Positions 11,140-22,186 of a DNA stretch of 64,000 nt are shown in pieces. How positions within the stretch are numbered: position 1 is the first letter of the stretch; each line of letters starts with the position of its first letter. The DNA lies in NCBI GenBank assembly GCA_948144175.1, contig CANXME010002523.1, forward strand, positions 124,001 through 188,000. Reading direction: 5' to 3'. The notes beneath the pieces are model-generated. The model saw nothing but the letters and a program-made list of their open reading frames with translations, was not told the DNA's origin and made no database searches. The stretch is from Closterium sp. NIES-65. Lineage: Eukaryota; Streptophyta; Zygnematophyceae; Desmidiales; Closteriaceae. The position numbers and the translations under genes were made by a program.

Positions 11140-12212
11140 TAGGCACGGTGTGGATATCTTTGCTCTGTACTATGACGCTATCCTTACTGCCATGTATCGT
11201 TTCGCGCCACACCATAGTCATACCACTGCACTGGTTGCAGTCTCTCTGTTTGACCCCTCTGGGGGCCTGGTTCTTGCACGTTCCTTCACTGTTCTCCCGT
11301 GTTCGGCTATTCCGTCTAGCTCACTGTCAGGTCTTCACCTCCCCTCGTTTTCTACAAACTTGGTGAGTAACGCCATCCTTCAGGATGCTTGGGTTGACAC
11401 CTTTACCCTTGGAGGACAGCGTCTGGTGATCTGCACGTGTGCGCGGACGGGCCTGTCACCTGGCCATGTTCACCCGTCGACCTAGGTCGAGCCTGTACAC
11501 ACTAACTACTGAGCCTCTTCAGGTAGCTACATCTGTGTCCGCGTCAGGTCAGCTAGCAGCCCCCTGTTCGTGTCACCTCCGGTCGCACCAGACTCTCCTT
11601 TGGCACCACCGCCTTGGTCACCCCTCCCTGCCACGCCTCCGTGGCATGCACTCCCACCTCCTTGTCTGTGGTCTTCCCATATCTTTGCCTCCCCTCCCAC
11701 CCTCGCCTGCCCCTCCCTGCCTACCCTGTGTCGAGGGGCAGCACCGTGCCGCTCCTCACTCCTCCTCGTTTCCCCCGACGACTGCTTCCCCGCAGACTCT
11801 CCACATAGACGTGTGGGACCCAGCCAGCGTCCAGGGACAGGGCCGCGAGCGATACTTTCTACTGGTTGTTGATGACTAATCGCGTTACACCACGGTCTTC
11901 CCCTTGCGTAGCAAGGGGGAGGTCCCTGATGTCTTGATCCCTTGGATCCGCGCTGTCCGTATCCAGCTCCGCGAGCGGTTTGACACGGACCTTCCAGTCC
12001 TGCGTCTGCACTCTGACAGAGGTGGTGAGTTCTCCTCCGACCTCTTGCGGGACTTTCGTCGTGGGGAGGGCATCCTCCACTCGTTCATGCTTCTGGCCTC
12101 TCCGCGGCAGAATGGGGGTTGTGAGCGCTGCATTGGCTTAGTCAGGGAGGTGGCTCGTACCTCCATGGTCCATGCGGTTGCTCCCCATTTTTTGTGGCCG
12201 TTTGCGGTCAGT
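11140..12212 (+). pseudogene. copia fragment C, protease-integrase remnant
   Basis: A degenerate piece of the copia B family on +. It starts in the region just before protease (DIFALYYDAILTAMY matches DLDYDAILAATY of copia B), has lost the protease active site by deletion, and continues with LFDPSGGLVLARSFTVLPC. The integrase follows: WHHRLGHPS, CLPC, LHIDVWDPA, LHSDRGGEF, RQNGGCERCIG. It contains a frameshift near 11440 and a stop in VVDD*SRYTTVF near 11878. It ends in HFLWPFAV at about 12212. Nothing of RT or LTRs remains. Confidence 0.85.
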
Positions 12213-12230
12213 TGCCCACACACACATCAG

Positions 12231-12483
12231 TTGCCCCATCATTAAGAAATTTGCACATCAGAATTTGATAGTATGATCTCTTTTCGTTTTATTTCGCCTA
12301 ACTCGTTGCAGCACACACTCACATTGGACTGACGTTTTTCCCATATGGAGGTGCATCATCACCCTCTACAATTATGAGGCAGCTTAGAGATTATTCACAC
12401 TCTTGTAAGGGCATAGACCCATATAGTGAGTGTCATAAAGGTGAAACACCCATTTATTCACAGCTCAGACCACGTCTTATAAA
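12231..12483. repeat. 253-bp direct repeat, copy 1 (kinase 3' flank)
   Basis: This segment is nearly identical, without gaps, to 16841-17093 in the same orientation. Copy 1 lies directly after the stop of the kinase exon on -, and contains AATAAA on - (12453-12458) about 40 bp past the stop, so it is most simply the 3' UTR and poly(A) region of that gene. Both copies are preceded on + by a CA-rich stretch. Confidence 0.85.
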
Positions 12484-12497
12484 GGTGAATCATCCTG

Positions 12498-12806
12498 TTA
12501 TCCTGAGGCCTGCTCTCCAATCTTCATAATTTCCGTGTCAAGGCTTGCGACACCGGCGACAACATCCTTCATCTCCTGCACCTGCGCATCCACCTTGACT
12601 GCAGCACACAGCACCTCTTTCCCCCCCACTGCCTCGCGAATGGCCTGCAGCTCGTTGGCAACCTGCACCATGCTTGGGCGGTCTGCAGTGCGCTCTCCAG
12701 TGCAGGCGAGGGAGATCTGAGCCACTCGCAGCACAGCTTCAGCAAGGGCGTCCATGGTGGGGTCCATGAGGCTCCCCACGTCATTCTTGGATAGGCACTC
12801 CGCCAC
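12498..12806 (-). CDS. kinase terminal exon
   Basis: Last exon, 103 codons with TAA at 12498-12500. It encodes kinase subdomains X-XI with the conserved Arg of the C-lobe in TADRPSMVQV, then a tail with heptad-like hydrophobic spacing (VQEMKDVVAGVASLDTEIMK), perhaps a short coiled coil. The acceptor is CCCCCTCAG just above 12806. Confidence 0.85.
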   Translation of the reverse strand: MAECLSKNDVGSLMDPTMDALAEAVLRVAQISLACTGERTADRPSMVQVANELQAIREAVGGKEVLCAAVKVDAQVQEMKDVVAGVASLDTEIMKIGEQASG

Positions 12807-12994
12807 CTGAGGGGGTTGAGAAGATTGAGGGTGGGAGAAGGTGGAGAGTTTGGCGAGGGTGGAGGGTTTGCAGGGTGTGGAGGGAGTGTTGAAAGGTGGA
12901 GCAGGTGGAGGGATTGGGAGGGTACATATATGGTATTCAAGAAGCTGGAAATATTTCCTTTGGAGAATATGCTATTTGAGTCTTTGGAAGTACC

Positions 12995-13065
12995 GGCAAG
13001 TGGTGCTCACCCACAGAGTGATCTGACGTCCCTGTGAGGACCACTAGTGTAAAATGGACGAGGAA
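12995..13065 (-). repeat. degenerate duplicate of the kinase subdomain IX exon
   Basis: On - it reads TGGTCCTCACAGGGACG, then a CTCTGTGGGTGAG stretch, matching the end of the 13166-13250 exon and its donor (TGGTCCTCACGGGACG, CTCCGTGGGTAAG) with an internal deletion. It lies in the intron and does not fit the spliced frame. Confidence 0.65.
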
Positions 13066-13165
13066 AGAAAGGAAGTACCACAACCACACATGTGGTAGTG
13101 GCGGAAGGTGGTTTCATGGGTTGAGGTAATTACATACGCGGTGGTCCCATGGGATAAGCACTTAC

Positions 13166-13250
13166 CCACGGAGTTATCTTCCAGATCTCTCCAGCAGTTT
13201 CCGAGATTGGCTCTCGTCCCGTGAGGACCACCAACATGAGCACTCCAAAG
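13166..13250 (-). CDS. kinase exon, subdomain IX
   Basis: An 85-bp exon encoding SFGVLMLVVLTGREPISETA and the WKITPW end. The acceptor is T-rich followed by CAG; the donor is GTAAGT. The phase fits both neighbours. Confidence 0.82.
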
Positions 13251-13519
13251 CTGAAAAAAAAGCGGACATGTTCAAAGGCACAGAATGTTCAGGGCACAAG
13301 ATGGCAGAGGAAGAGAAGAGGGGAGAGGCACATGCTTTTCAGATAAGTTTTATTTCCCGACCGCAACATGTACAGGTCCATATATCACACACACATAAGA
13401 TTTGGGGCGGGTCTTATTGGGTGCTGACTCCTACTACAATGCATTTCTAGTTTCTCCTTTACTGAATACTCTGCACTTCCAGCAAGGACTTTTGTACGCA
13501 TCACTGCTTCACATGTACA

Positions 13520-13830
13520 CCTCACTGGCCCACCTGCACACATCGCTGGAAGCGGTGCCTTGGAGTAGACTGGATCCCCATAGGGCCTTTTCAATGATCA
13601 CCTCTACACCTCACTGGCCCACCTGCACACATCGCTGGCAGCGGTGCCTTGGAGTAGACTGGATCCCCATAGGGCCTTTGCAATGATCACCTCTACACCT
13701 CACTGGCCCACCTGCACACATCGCTGGCAACGGTGCCTTGGAGTAGACTGGATCCCCATAGGGCCTTTGCAATGATCACCTCTACACCTCACTGGCCCAC
13801 CTGTACACCTCACTGCCTCACCTGTACACA
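13520..13830 (-). repeat. 89-bp tandem repeat copied from the kinase exon edge
   Basis: Three near-identical 89-bp units (GGAGTAGACTGGATCCCC starts at 13562, 13651 and 13740) plus partial ones. Each unit contains CACATCGCTGGC, a GTGCCTTGG block and GTAGACTGGATCC, which matches the 3' part of the neighbouring activation-segment exon with a small deletion. The array is therefore a run of partial exon duplications. Confidence 0.75.
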
Positions 13831-13961
13831 TCGCTGGCTGCAGTGGCCTTGGACGTGATGGAGTAGACCGGATCCACATAGCCCGGTGTGCCCATGATGC
13901 GCGTTGTGCCCACGGTTGTGCCCTCCCCCATCCTCAGCAGACCAAAGTCGGCAATCTTCGC
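13822..13961 (-). CDS. kinase exon, activation segment
   Basis: A 140-bp exon encoding the DFG motif, the activation loop with TTVGTTRIMGTPGY, and the APE-equivalent VDPVYS followed by KATAASDVYS. The acceptor is CACCAG, the donor GTGAGG. Confidence 0.85.
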
Positions 13962-14139
13962 CTGGTGACGGCATTGTAGCATAAGGAATTAATCACTCAG
14001 TGAGAACTCTGGTCGCTTGTGGTGCCATCCACAAAAGAGCATGAAATGTAAATGGTTGAAAGAAACGATATATGAAGTTGAAAGACATTCCAGCCATAGT
14101 TGGTGTAGTGTTGTGCCAATGACCTTTTGTTCAAACTTA

Positions 14140-14171
14140 TATATATGTATATATATATATACATATGTATA
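14140..14171. repeat. (TA)n tract at copia D edge
   Basis: About 30 bp of alternating T and A (with a few ATAC/ATGT steps) at the left border of copia D. Confidence 0.8.
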
Positions 14172-16470
14172 TGGACTCAGAAGGTAAAGGGGCACGCAGA
14201 GGAGCAGTGGACGGACGCAGAGACATCCGGTGCGTGCCAGGGACAGGAGGAGGACGCTGACGCGAACCGCGACCACTAGTGCGAGCAGCACGGACAGGCG
14301 ACGCAGGGCGAGACGCAGGCTCACGACGCTCAGCAAGACCTCCAGTAGGACCAGTGTAGGGAGACGGAGTAGGCTGTGGGGAGGCCGGCTGTAACTGTAA
14401 CTGTGACGGGACAGGCTGTGGACACTCTAAGGGAGGAGGAGGACCAGTAGAAGGCGGGAGACCAAGAACCTGCTGAAGGAGCGGAACGAAGTACGGCCGA
14501 GGCTGCGCGGCGACTCCAGACACAGCAGGGACAGCACCAGTACCCCCAGCGGCAGCACCAACACCAGCAGCACCTCCAGCTCCAGTACCTCCAGCAGTAC
14601 CAGTAGCACCCTCAGCAAGACCGCCTCCAGGACGGACAGCAGTAGCCTCCGCGCCAGCACCCGAAGCAGCTCCCGCTCCAGAAGTACCCGCAGGCCCAGC
14701 AGCTCCAGTACTCCGAGTACGAGCACCGCCGGGACCCGCGGCACCAGCACCCACAGCAGCAGCAGAACCTCCAGTACCCGCAGCACCTCCAGCTCCAGCA
14801 GCTCGCCTCCTGCACCGGGCAAACCACTCACGCAGCTCCAATGGAGAGAGTGGCTCCCGGCGAGACGAAGCACCCGGAGAACCGCCAGGCTCAGCACCGC
14901 CAGACGCCCCACGAGCAAGCTCAGCTCCCTCAGGCTCAGCACCTCCAGGCGTAGCACCCCTAGGCTCAGTACCCCCAGGCTCAGCACCCCCAGGCGTAGC
15001 ACCCCCAGGCTCAGCACCCCCAGACTCAGCACCCCCAGGCTCAGCACCCCTAGTCGTAGTACCCTCACCCTCAGCACCCCCAGAGTCAGCACCCCCAGGC
15101 TCAGCACCCTCAGCAGCACCAGAGTCACCAGCGACCTCGACAGGCTCGACAACGTCTACCTGGGACACACCTGAAGGGGCAGGACCCTGAGGGGGGAGGG
15201 GGTCTACCGGGGGGGGACCTGGCACAAGGAAGAGCGGTGGCGGGGGGAGGGACGGAGTGCGGTAGGGGAAGAGACGGTAGTAGGGGACCGACTCGTTGAA
15301 CGTGACGTCCTGGGAGGACAGAACACGGCGAGAGGTGGGGTGGTAGAACTGCCACCCTGGCGCGTCAGGGGGGAAACCCAGGAAGACGCAAGGAGCAGCA
15401 TGAGGGGACAGCTTGTCCGCAGACAAGTCGCGAACAAACGCCCGAGATCCCCAGACACGGAACGCAGACGCATCGCCAACCTTCCCCGTCCACAGCAAGG
15501 CTGGGGAGGTCTCCGGCATGGAGACCCTGGGCTGAAGGTTGATCTGATGCGCCGCGTACCGGACCGCAAACGGCCACAGAAAATGTGGGGCAGCCGCATG
15601 CATCATGGACGTACGGGCGACGTCCATGACCATGCCAATGCGGCGCTCAGCAATCCCGTTTTGCTGTGGAGAGTCCAGAAGCGTGAAGGTCTGGCGAATG
15701 CCTCGTGCACGACAGTAGGCTCGTAGAAGGCCAGAGGAGAACTCTCCGCCTCTGTCAGAGTGCAGACGCAGAACAGGAAAGTCCGAGCCGAAGCTCCGCC
15801 TGAGCTGGAGACGAGCTGCGCGGATCCAGTCGATCAACACCTCGGTGACATCACCCTTGCTGCGCAAGGGGAAGACTGTGGTGTAACGCGAGTAGTCGTC
15901 AACCACCAGCAGGAAGTAGCGCTCGTGACCCTGTCCACGGACGCGGGCCGGGCCCCACACGTCCATGTGAAGCGTCTGCAGCGGGGCCTCTGTCGGAGGA
16001 AACTGGGAGGAGTGAGGGGCAGCCCGCTGCCGCCCCTCGACACAGGGGACGCAGGTAGGGCCAGGCCCCGGAGGAAGGGGAGGGAGGGACCGGGGAAGAC
16101 CAGAGACAAGGACACGGGAGGCCATGCTTCGGAGACGAAGCAGGGAGGGGTGACCAAGGCGGTGGTGCCAGAGGAGAGTCTCGTGAGACAGGAGGCGACA
16201 CGAGCAGGGGGCAGACTCAGGACCAGACCTGGACGCTGCAGCAAACACGTGACCCGATGCAGCTACCTGACCAGACGCAGGGACTGGAGGAGACGCAGTA
16301 GTAAGTGTGTACAGGCTCGACCCCGGCCGACGAGTAAACGTGGCCAGGTGTCGGCCTGTCCAAGCGTCCGTGCAGTGGGTCACCCGCTGACTCGCAGGAG
16401 TGAACTGGTGAACCCCCGCATCCTGTAGGTCAGCACCACTCACCAAGTTCGTAGAGAACGAGGGGAGGTA
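14172..16470 (-). pseudogene. copia fragment D, integrase to linker
   Basis: A single long open frame on - from YLPSFSTNLVSGADLQDAG to the Pro/Ala-rich end of the linker (STAPLRAPLP). It has the HHCC domain (WHHRLGHPS, CVPC) and an intact DDE triad (LHMDVWGPA, LHSDRGGEF, QQNGIAERRIG). The post-core block SRRVLSSQDVTFNES is followed by about 250 residues of GGAEPGGA-type repeats. Both ends are cut: there is no protease, RT or LTR. It lies upstream of the truncated kinase, in the place where its missing exons would be expected. Confidence 0.88.
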
Positions 16471-16577
16471 ACAAGCCTGTAGAAAGAATGGAAGTTGACT
16501 AGAAAACACATAACATCAAAGGTGCACTAAAAGTCTATATGTCTTAACAATCTTGTATTGTGTCGTACTCCTAACAC

Positions 16578-16838
<261 letters not shown>

Positions 16839-16840
16839 AG

Positions 16841-17093
16841 TTGCCCCATCAGCAAGAAGTTGGCACATCAGCATTTGATAGTATGATCTCTTTTCATTTT
16901 ATTTCGCCTAACTCGTTGCAGCACACACTCACATTGGACCGACGTTTTTCCCATATGGAGGTGCATCATCACCCTCTACAATTATGAGGCAGCTTAGAGA
17001 TTATTCACGCTCTTGTAAGGGCACAGACCCATATAGTGAGTGTCATAAAGGCGAAACACCCATTTATTCACAGCTCAGACCATGTCTCATAAA
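16841..17093. repeat. 253-bp direct repeat, copy 2
   Basis: Second copy of 12231-12483, same orientation, no gaps, retaining the AATAAA on -. Here it is not next to a kinase exon: its right end abuts the chromovirus LTR. It looks like the remnant of a duplicated kinase gene end that was hit by the retrotransposon. Confidence 0.85.
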
Positions 17094-17095
17094 TT

Positions 17096-17432
17096 GGGTT
17101 TGAATTGAATGAACCACCAGGGTAAAAGACAAGGCTATATATAGGCTCGACACAAGGCCAGTTACCCAGGTGTTGCGCGAATGTTCTGAGAGTTGCGAAG
17201 CGTCCCGAACAGAACCTTCCCGAACTCAGTAGAATGCAATTTTGTGGAAACCGAATAGGCTTGAGTTTGGTACACGTAACCTGGTTCGGTTCTATAACTA
17301 AAATAAAAATAGGAATGCACCTAACCTAGGAAATCGAGCAAACTATGCATGATAAAATAAACCCAAGCTAGTAATAGCATAACAAAGTCCATGCAAGCTA
17401 GCAAAGCCAGCATAAGCAGTCATACTCTCACA
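17096..17432 (-). repeat. 3' LTR of the chromovirus
   Basis: On - the LTR begins TGTGAGAGTATGACTGC right after a G-rich tract and extends about 337 bp, ending near AAACCCA where similarity of the neighbouring 253-bp repeat stops. It carries a TATA-like CTATATATAG at 17135-17144. The outer 90 bp recur at 11035-11118. The inner border is inferred from the repeat comparison, not from a second LTR. Confidence 0.65.
17135..17144 (-). promoter_or_regulatory. TATA-like box in chromovirus LTR
   Basis: The palindromic sequence CTATATATAG lies within the LTR, as expected for a Pol II promoter of an LTR element. Function is inferred from position and sequence only. Confidence 0.45.
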
Positions 17433-17442
17433 CGTCCCCCCC
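17433..17442 (-). promoter_or_regulatory. polypurine tract of the chromovirus
   Basis: On - GAGGGGGGGACG lies directly between the stop of the chromodomain frame and the TGTGAG start of the LTR, the expected position of the plus-strand primer. Confidence 0.7.
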
Positions 17443-17990
17443 TCAAAGCTGGGTGGCGTGAGATACACCCGGCTTGTCAAGATAGTCCTTGAGAGCACGG
17501 CGTGCGTTGCCCATATCAGCTTTTGCAACCCAACTATCCTCAGTGGGGTCATATCCCTTCCAGCGTATCAGGAACTCGAGGGTCTTGCCGCCGCAGTGCC
17601 GATGGGTGAGAACACGCTCCACTTTGTACGCTGGTTCATCCTGGATGAGAAGAGGTGGTGGTGGCGGTAGCTGTCATCCCTGGAACCGTTGGTTGGGGTC
17701 CTTGTGTGGCTTCAGTAGCTGAACATGGAAGCGTTGTGAAGCTTCCACGTAGTAGGTAAGCGCAAGTGGAATGTAAGCGGTTTCACCTGTGCCTCAACGA
17801 GAAAAGGATCACAGAAGAGAGGCCAGAGCTTGGATGGTAGGTGAGACAGGTTCAAGTTGCGTGTGTCGAGAAGCACCTGATCTCCGACTGCTACTGAGTG
17901 ATCACGTTGCTGGCAATCGGCATACTGATTTTAGGAGTTCTGCATCATAGTGAGACGTCGTTGAGTCCTCTCCCATAGCTGCTGCATGGT
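17443..17990 (-). pseudogene. chromovirus integrase C-terminus and chromodomain
   Basis: The last part of pol. A GPY-like region (HDFITTMQQLWERTQRRL, then VAVGDQVLLDTRNLNL) is interrupted by a few stops. It ends in a clear chromodomain: YKVERVLTHR, LEFLIRWKGYDPTEDSWV, NARRALKDYL. The aromatic cage residues Y, W and the KGY motif are visible. Chromodomains direct chromovirus insertion, often to heterochromatin. The frame closes with TGA at 17443-17445. Confidence 0.85.
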
Positions 17991-18011
17991 GGTGATAAAG
18001 TCATGTGCAGT

Positions 18012-18780
18012 TTAGACATGTGCAGGTGTGGTTGGCTGCTGTGGTGTAAGTGGTTCCCGTCCGTAACACAGGAAGAAAGGAGTTTTCCCTGTGGCCGCAT
18101 GTGACGCGTTGTTGTAAGCAAACTCTATGGTTGTTAACTGTGTGTCCCAGTGGCTGACATCGTCTTTGCAAGCTGTGCGTAGTAACTGTTCAACCACCTG
18201 ATTGAGTCGCTCTGTCCGTCCATCTTTCTGGGGGTGGTATGCTGAAGACATCGCAAGTTTAGTCCCCAATAATCCTATGAGCTCCTTCCATAACTTACTA
18301 GTGAGTTTGGGGTATCTGTCTGAGATGAGTGTAGCGGGGATGCCGTGGATGGTGATGATGCGGTCAAAGAAGAGGCGAGCAATTGCTTCAGCTGTAGCTG
18401 TAGCATTGATCGGAATGAAGTGACCCATTTTGGAGAACTTATCGATCACTACGAGAATGGCATTATGCCCTCGTGAGGTCAAAGGAAGTTTTGTGATGAA
18501 GTCGAGGCTAACGACTTGCCATGGCTGCTCCGGTACGGGTAGAGGCTGAAGTAACCCTGCATTTTTCTGCTTGCTACTCTTCATTCACTGGCACGTGGCG
18601 CATGAGGTGACGAACTGCTGCACGTCTGCTGCCATCCTAGGCCAATTGTAGTACTTCGCTATCCCTGCTAACGTCTTGTTGCTCCCGAATGTCCCACGTA
18701 TGGTACGTCTTGAAACTCCTCTAGGATCTGTCGGAGCGGGGCATAGTTCGGTACCCATTCTTTCCTGTGCCCTTCCTTAT
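18012..18780 (-). pseudogene. chromovirus integrase core
   Basis: An open frame of 190 residues holds the integrase core: D in VVSLDFITKLP, D in ATLISDRYPKLT, E in HPQKDGRTERLNQ. The usual block is DR(D/G)xxFTS with a second Asp, so SDRYPKLTS appears as a mild variant. Family motifs VIDKFSKMGHF and FAYNNASHAATGKTPF are present. Upstream, a His/Cys-containing zinc domain is seen in broken frames. The frame stops at 18012, shortly before the GPY/chromodomain part. Confidence 0.88.
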
Positions 18781-19109
18781 GGCTAAGCCTTTCCCCCCCT
18801 GTAATAGCTTCTTAGTCTGTGCTGTAGCGATCTCTGCGTCCACGGAGTACCCATATTGGAAGGATTTATCCGAGGTTGATTCAGCTTCGTCTGGGCCTGT
18901 AACCTTCCTCTAAGCCTTTGCAGCTGTGTAGGCTTCACATGTGGGCAATAGGGAGCCTTAACACCGTGCTGCGGGGAGAGAATATTAACTCCTTGAAACG
19001 CACAACCCTTTTTAACGCTCTGGAGTGGTTTGCCCAACTTCTCAGGTACTTGAATGATATCTAAGGGCTTTCTCTTACCCTCTGAATCTCCCCTGAGTTT
19101 CTCAAAGGC

Positions 19110-20266
19110 TTAAAAATCCCGAGAGGAAATACTCTTACTCTCGGGGCTGTTCGGCTGAAGTTTCCTGGTCGGTGCAGAGTCTTGTTTCACGGAGCCTCCA
19201 TTTGTCTCAGTGATTTCCCTTGTTGCCGGCCGGTCGTGGCGTTTTAGATTCGCGCCATCATGTCCTCCTTTTTTCGCCCGCTCCAAAGTTGCCATATCTT
19301 TTGACTTCAGGGGTGCCGCACTGTTGTTGCCCTTCAGCTCCGCTCGTGCCTTCTTCATTTTCCAACACGCCAAGAGTCGATGTCCTGCTGCGCCACGAAA
19401 TTCATATTTCTCATATTTTGCAAGCTGCTACTTCGCGTCAATCTTGTCGATATCCATCGGGTCGGCGGTTGCGGGTGGTTCCGATTGCTTCGTGTCGAAT
19501 TATCTGTTCGACACATGGCATCGTGTCTCGAGTTGACCTCGTGTCAGCGCATCGAATCTCTCTGCTGCACACACCATGTCGCGGTAGTTGCTATAGTTTG
19601 CGGCAATCACGTGTCGGCGGACTTCCATTTTTAGCCCTTAGTATACGCTTGGATTTTTTCCCCTTCGGTCAGGTCGGTAATTCGGTTGAAGAGGCTCTCC
19701 ATCTGCTGCGTGTACTATGTTACACTGCCGTATTGTTTATGCTGATGAATCTGCTGTCGCACCATGTAGCTCGAATTAATCGGTTGAAAACGTTGAATTA
19801 AAGCTGCCCAAAACTGCGTCCACTACCCCTCACTCCGGATGTTATTACTGTTGTAAACCCACTCGAGCCCCGGGCCTTGCAATAGTGTCGCTGCGAGCCG
19901 AATCCGCATTGCATCGTATGTCGGGGTCGTACAGCCAATGGCCTTGAAGTAAATTTCGAGGGTCGCAATGAATCGACGGACGTCGGTGTCTCTCGCATTC
20001 AGATTGAACGTCTCTGGTAACCTCGGAGATGCCGCCTCAAGATTCACTTAAGCTTCTGCCGCTGCTGGTGGGTAAAATGTCGGTGTCGCCGCTGCTGCTG
20101 CTTCTGCCATCGCTACTGCATTCGCTGTTGCGTTCGCTGCTGCCGTGGCAGGTGCCGTCTGGTTCGCGAGAAGCTGCTCTATTTGGTCGAGTGCCGCTCG
20201 CGTCTGGTCCAGGCCGGTGTGTAACTCTGTAATTTTCCGTACGGAATCATCACCATTTGCCTCCAT
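19110..20266 (-). pseudogene. chromovirus gag
   Basis: It starts MEANGDDSVRKITEL, followed by an Ala/Thr-rich stretch and, after a stop, the retrotransposon gag core PETFNLNARDTDVRRFIATL..YFKAIG..LLQGPGLEWVY. Further down, broken frames contain GAAGHRLLACWKMKKA, a degenerate zinc knuckle that has lost its first cysteines. The remainder is Lys/Ser rich to a stop near 19110. Gag is interrupted by stops and frameshifts, so not functional. Confidence 0.75.
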
Positions 20267-20338
20267 TTGGCGATTTATAGGAAGATTTGAGACGAAAATG
20301 ATTGAATTCTAGGCGCTGGTTAACTTGCTGTTAGCCGA

Positions 20339-22186
20339 GAGTTTCGGCTCGGACCTTCCTATTCTGCGTCTGCACTCCGACAGAGGTGGGGAGTTTCCCT
20401 CCGACCTTCTGCAGGCCTTCTGTCGTGCGAAGAGCATCCGCCAGACGTTCACGCTTCCGGCCTCTACACAGCAAAATGGGATTGCTGAACGCCGCATTGG
20501 CATGGTCATGGACGTTGCTCGTACGTCCATGATCCATGCGGCTGCTCCCCATTTTCTGTAGCCGTTCGCGGTTCAGTACGCGACGCATCAGATCAACCTC
20601 CAGCCCCGGGTCTCCGTGCCGAAGACCACACCTACTCTGCGGTGGACAGGGAAGGTTGGCGATGCGTCTGCGTTCCGTGTCTGGGGATCTCGAGCTTTCG
20701 TCAGCGACTTGTCTGCGGGTAAGCTGTCCTCCCGTCCTGTTCCCTGCGTCTTCCTTGGCTTCCCCCCTGACGCGCCTGGTTGGCAGTTTTACCACCCCAC
20801 CTCGCGCCGTGTTTTGTCCTCTCAGGACATCACGTTTGACGAGTCGGTTCCTTACTACCGTCTTTTCCCCTACCGCGCTGCCCACCTCCCCCCCCCCGCC
20901 ACTCTTCCTTACGCCAGGTCCTCCCCCAATAGACCCCCTCCCCCCTCAGGGTCCTGCCCCCTCAGGTGTGTCCCAGGTAGATGCAGTCAAGCCTGTCGAG
21001 GTAGCTGTTGACTCTGGTGCTGCTAGGGTGCTGAGCCTGCGGGTGCTGGGTCTGGAAGTGCTGAGCCTGAGCGTGCGGAGCCTGGGGGTGCTGAGTTTGG
21101 GGGTGCTGCGCCTGGGGGTGCTGAGTCTGGGGGTGCTGAGCCTAGGGGTGCTGAGTCTGGGGGTGTGGAGCCTGAGGGTGCTGAGCCTGCGCGTGTGGAG
21201 TCTGGAGGTGCTGCGCCTGGAGGTCCTTCGGGTGCTTCGTCTTGGCGGGAACCACTCTCTCCACAGCAGCTGCGGAGTGGTTTTCTCGCCGCTGAAGCCG
21301 TGCTGCTGGAGTTGGTGGTGCTACGGGCGCTGGAGGTCCTGCTGCTGCTGGGGCTGCTGGGGGTTCTGGAGCCACTGGTCCCGGAGGTGCTTGTACTGGA
21401 GGTACTGGAGCTGCTGGGGCTGGAGCTGCTGGAGGTGCTGGAGCTGACAGTACTACTGGACCAGGTGCTGCTCGAGGTGCTGGCCCTAGTGCTGCTGGAG
21501 CTGCTGGGGCTTCTGGTGGTCTTGCTGGAGCTGGAGGTGCTGCTGGAGCCGGTGCTCCTGGGGGTGCTGGAGTTGGCGCTTCTGGTGCTGCTGGAGGTGC
21601 TGCTGGAGCTGGTGGTGCTGCTAGAGTTGGAGGTGCTGCCACTAGGGGTGTTGGTGCTGTCCCTGCTGGTTCTGGAGGAGCTGCACGGCCGCGACCGTAC
21701 TATGTTCCGCTCCTTCAGCAGGTTCTTGGTCTTCCGCCTTCTCCTAGTCCTGCTCCTTCCTTAGAGTGTCCACCGCCGGTCCAGTCGCAGTCACAGTTAC
21801 AGCCCGCCTCCCCACTGCCTGCTCCTTCTCCTTACACTGGTCCGACCGGAGGTCTTTCTGAGCGTCGTGAGCCTGCGTCTCGTCCTGCGTCGCCTGTTCG
21901 TGCTGCTTGCACTGGTTGTCGTAGTTTGCGTCAGTGTCCTCCTCCTGTCCCTGGCATGCACCAGATGGCTCTGCGTCCGTCCACTGCTCCGCAGCGTGTC
22001 CCTCTGCCGTCTCCTCCTACGTCCTCTCTTCCTGCCCTTGCTGACCCGAAGTCTGACTCCCTTCGTGCTGCTAGTCCTACTGTTACGCGTCTCCTGGCCA
22101 CTGTTGTCACTGACCCTTCCTTTGAGTCCACTGCTGCGTCTGCCTTAGTTGCTGAGCTTGTCGACTTTGCTGCTCACTCTCGTCTA
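20339..22186 (+). pseudogene. copia half E (integrase to start of RT region)
   Basis: A + strand piece of the copia B family. It opens inside the integrase core with SFGSDLPILRLHSDRGGEF, continues through QQNGIAERRIGMVMDVART, a stop in HFL*, the SRRVLSSQDITFDES block, the Leu/Gly-type linker repeat (out of frame), and ends in VAELVDFAAHSRL at 22186. At that base it is interrupted by a DNA transposon end. The missing next residues (DYAASLVAESES) begin half F at 32581. The 5' end is cut where it meets the chromovirus. Confidence 0.88.

Larger units (their letters stand above)
12498..13961 (-). pseudogene. receptor-like protein kinase, C-lobe exons only
   Basis: Three exons on - splice into one continuous kinase C-lobe. 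Exon 13961-13822 starts AKIADFGLLRMGEG and carries DFG and GTPGYVDPVYS of the activation segment. Exon 13250-13166 completes DVYSFGVLMLVVLTGREPI (subdomain IX). Exon 12806-12498 gives VAECLSKNDVGSLMDP, CTGERTADRPSMVQVANEL (subdomain XI) and a short C-terminal tail. Splice phases agree: TACAG/GTGAGG joins TTTCAG/CTTTGG, and CCGTGG/GTAAGT joins CCTCAG/GTGGCG. Upstream exons (N-lobe, catalytic loop) should lie above 13961 but are absent: copia D and a CA tract are there instead. It is probably a truncated relative of the LRR receptor kinases, though active-site loss is inferred from absence only. Confidence 0.88.
17096..20320 (-). mobile_element. Ty3/gypsy chromovirus, internally deleted
   Basis: A decayed Ty3-type element on -: gag (20266 down), zinc-knuckle region, integrase (18584-18012), chromodomain (17650-17443), polypurine tract, 3' LTR (17432-17096). 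The RT and RNase H that should lie between gag and integrase are not recognisable in 18780-19100, so a large internal deletion is inferred. The 5' LTR is absent; copia E starts instead at about 20339. Confidence 0.85.

Noticed and set aside
14060..14115. TLHQLWLE on the minus strand, like the LINE C-terminus at 57 kb
   Set aside because: Only eight residues match and the surrounding frame does not continue the similarity; may be a chance or very old relic.
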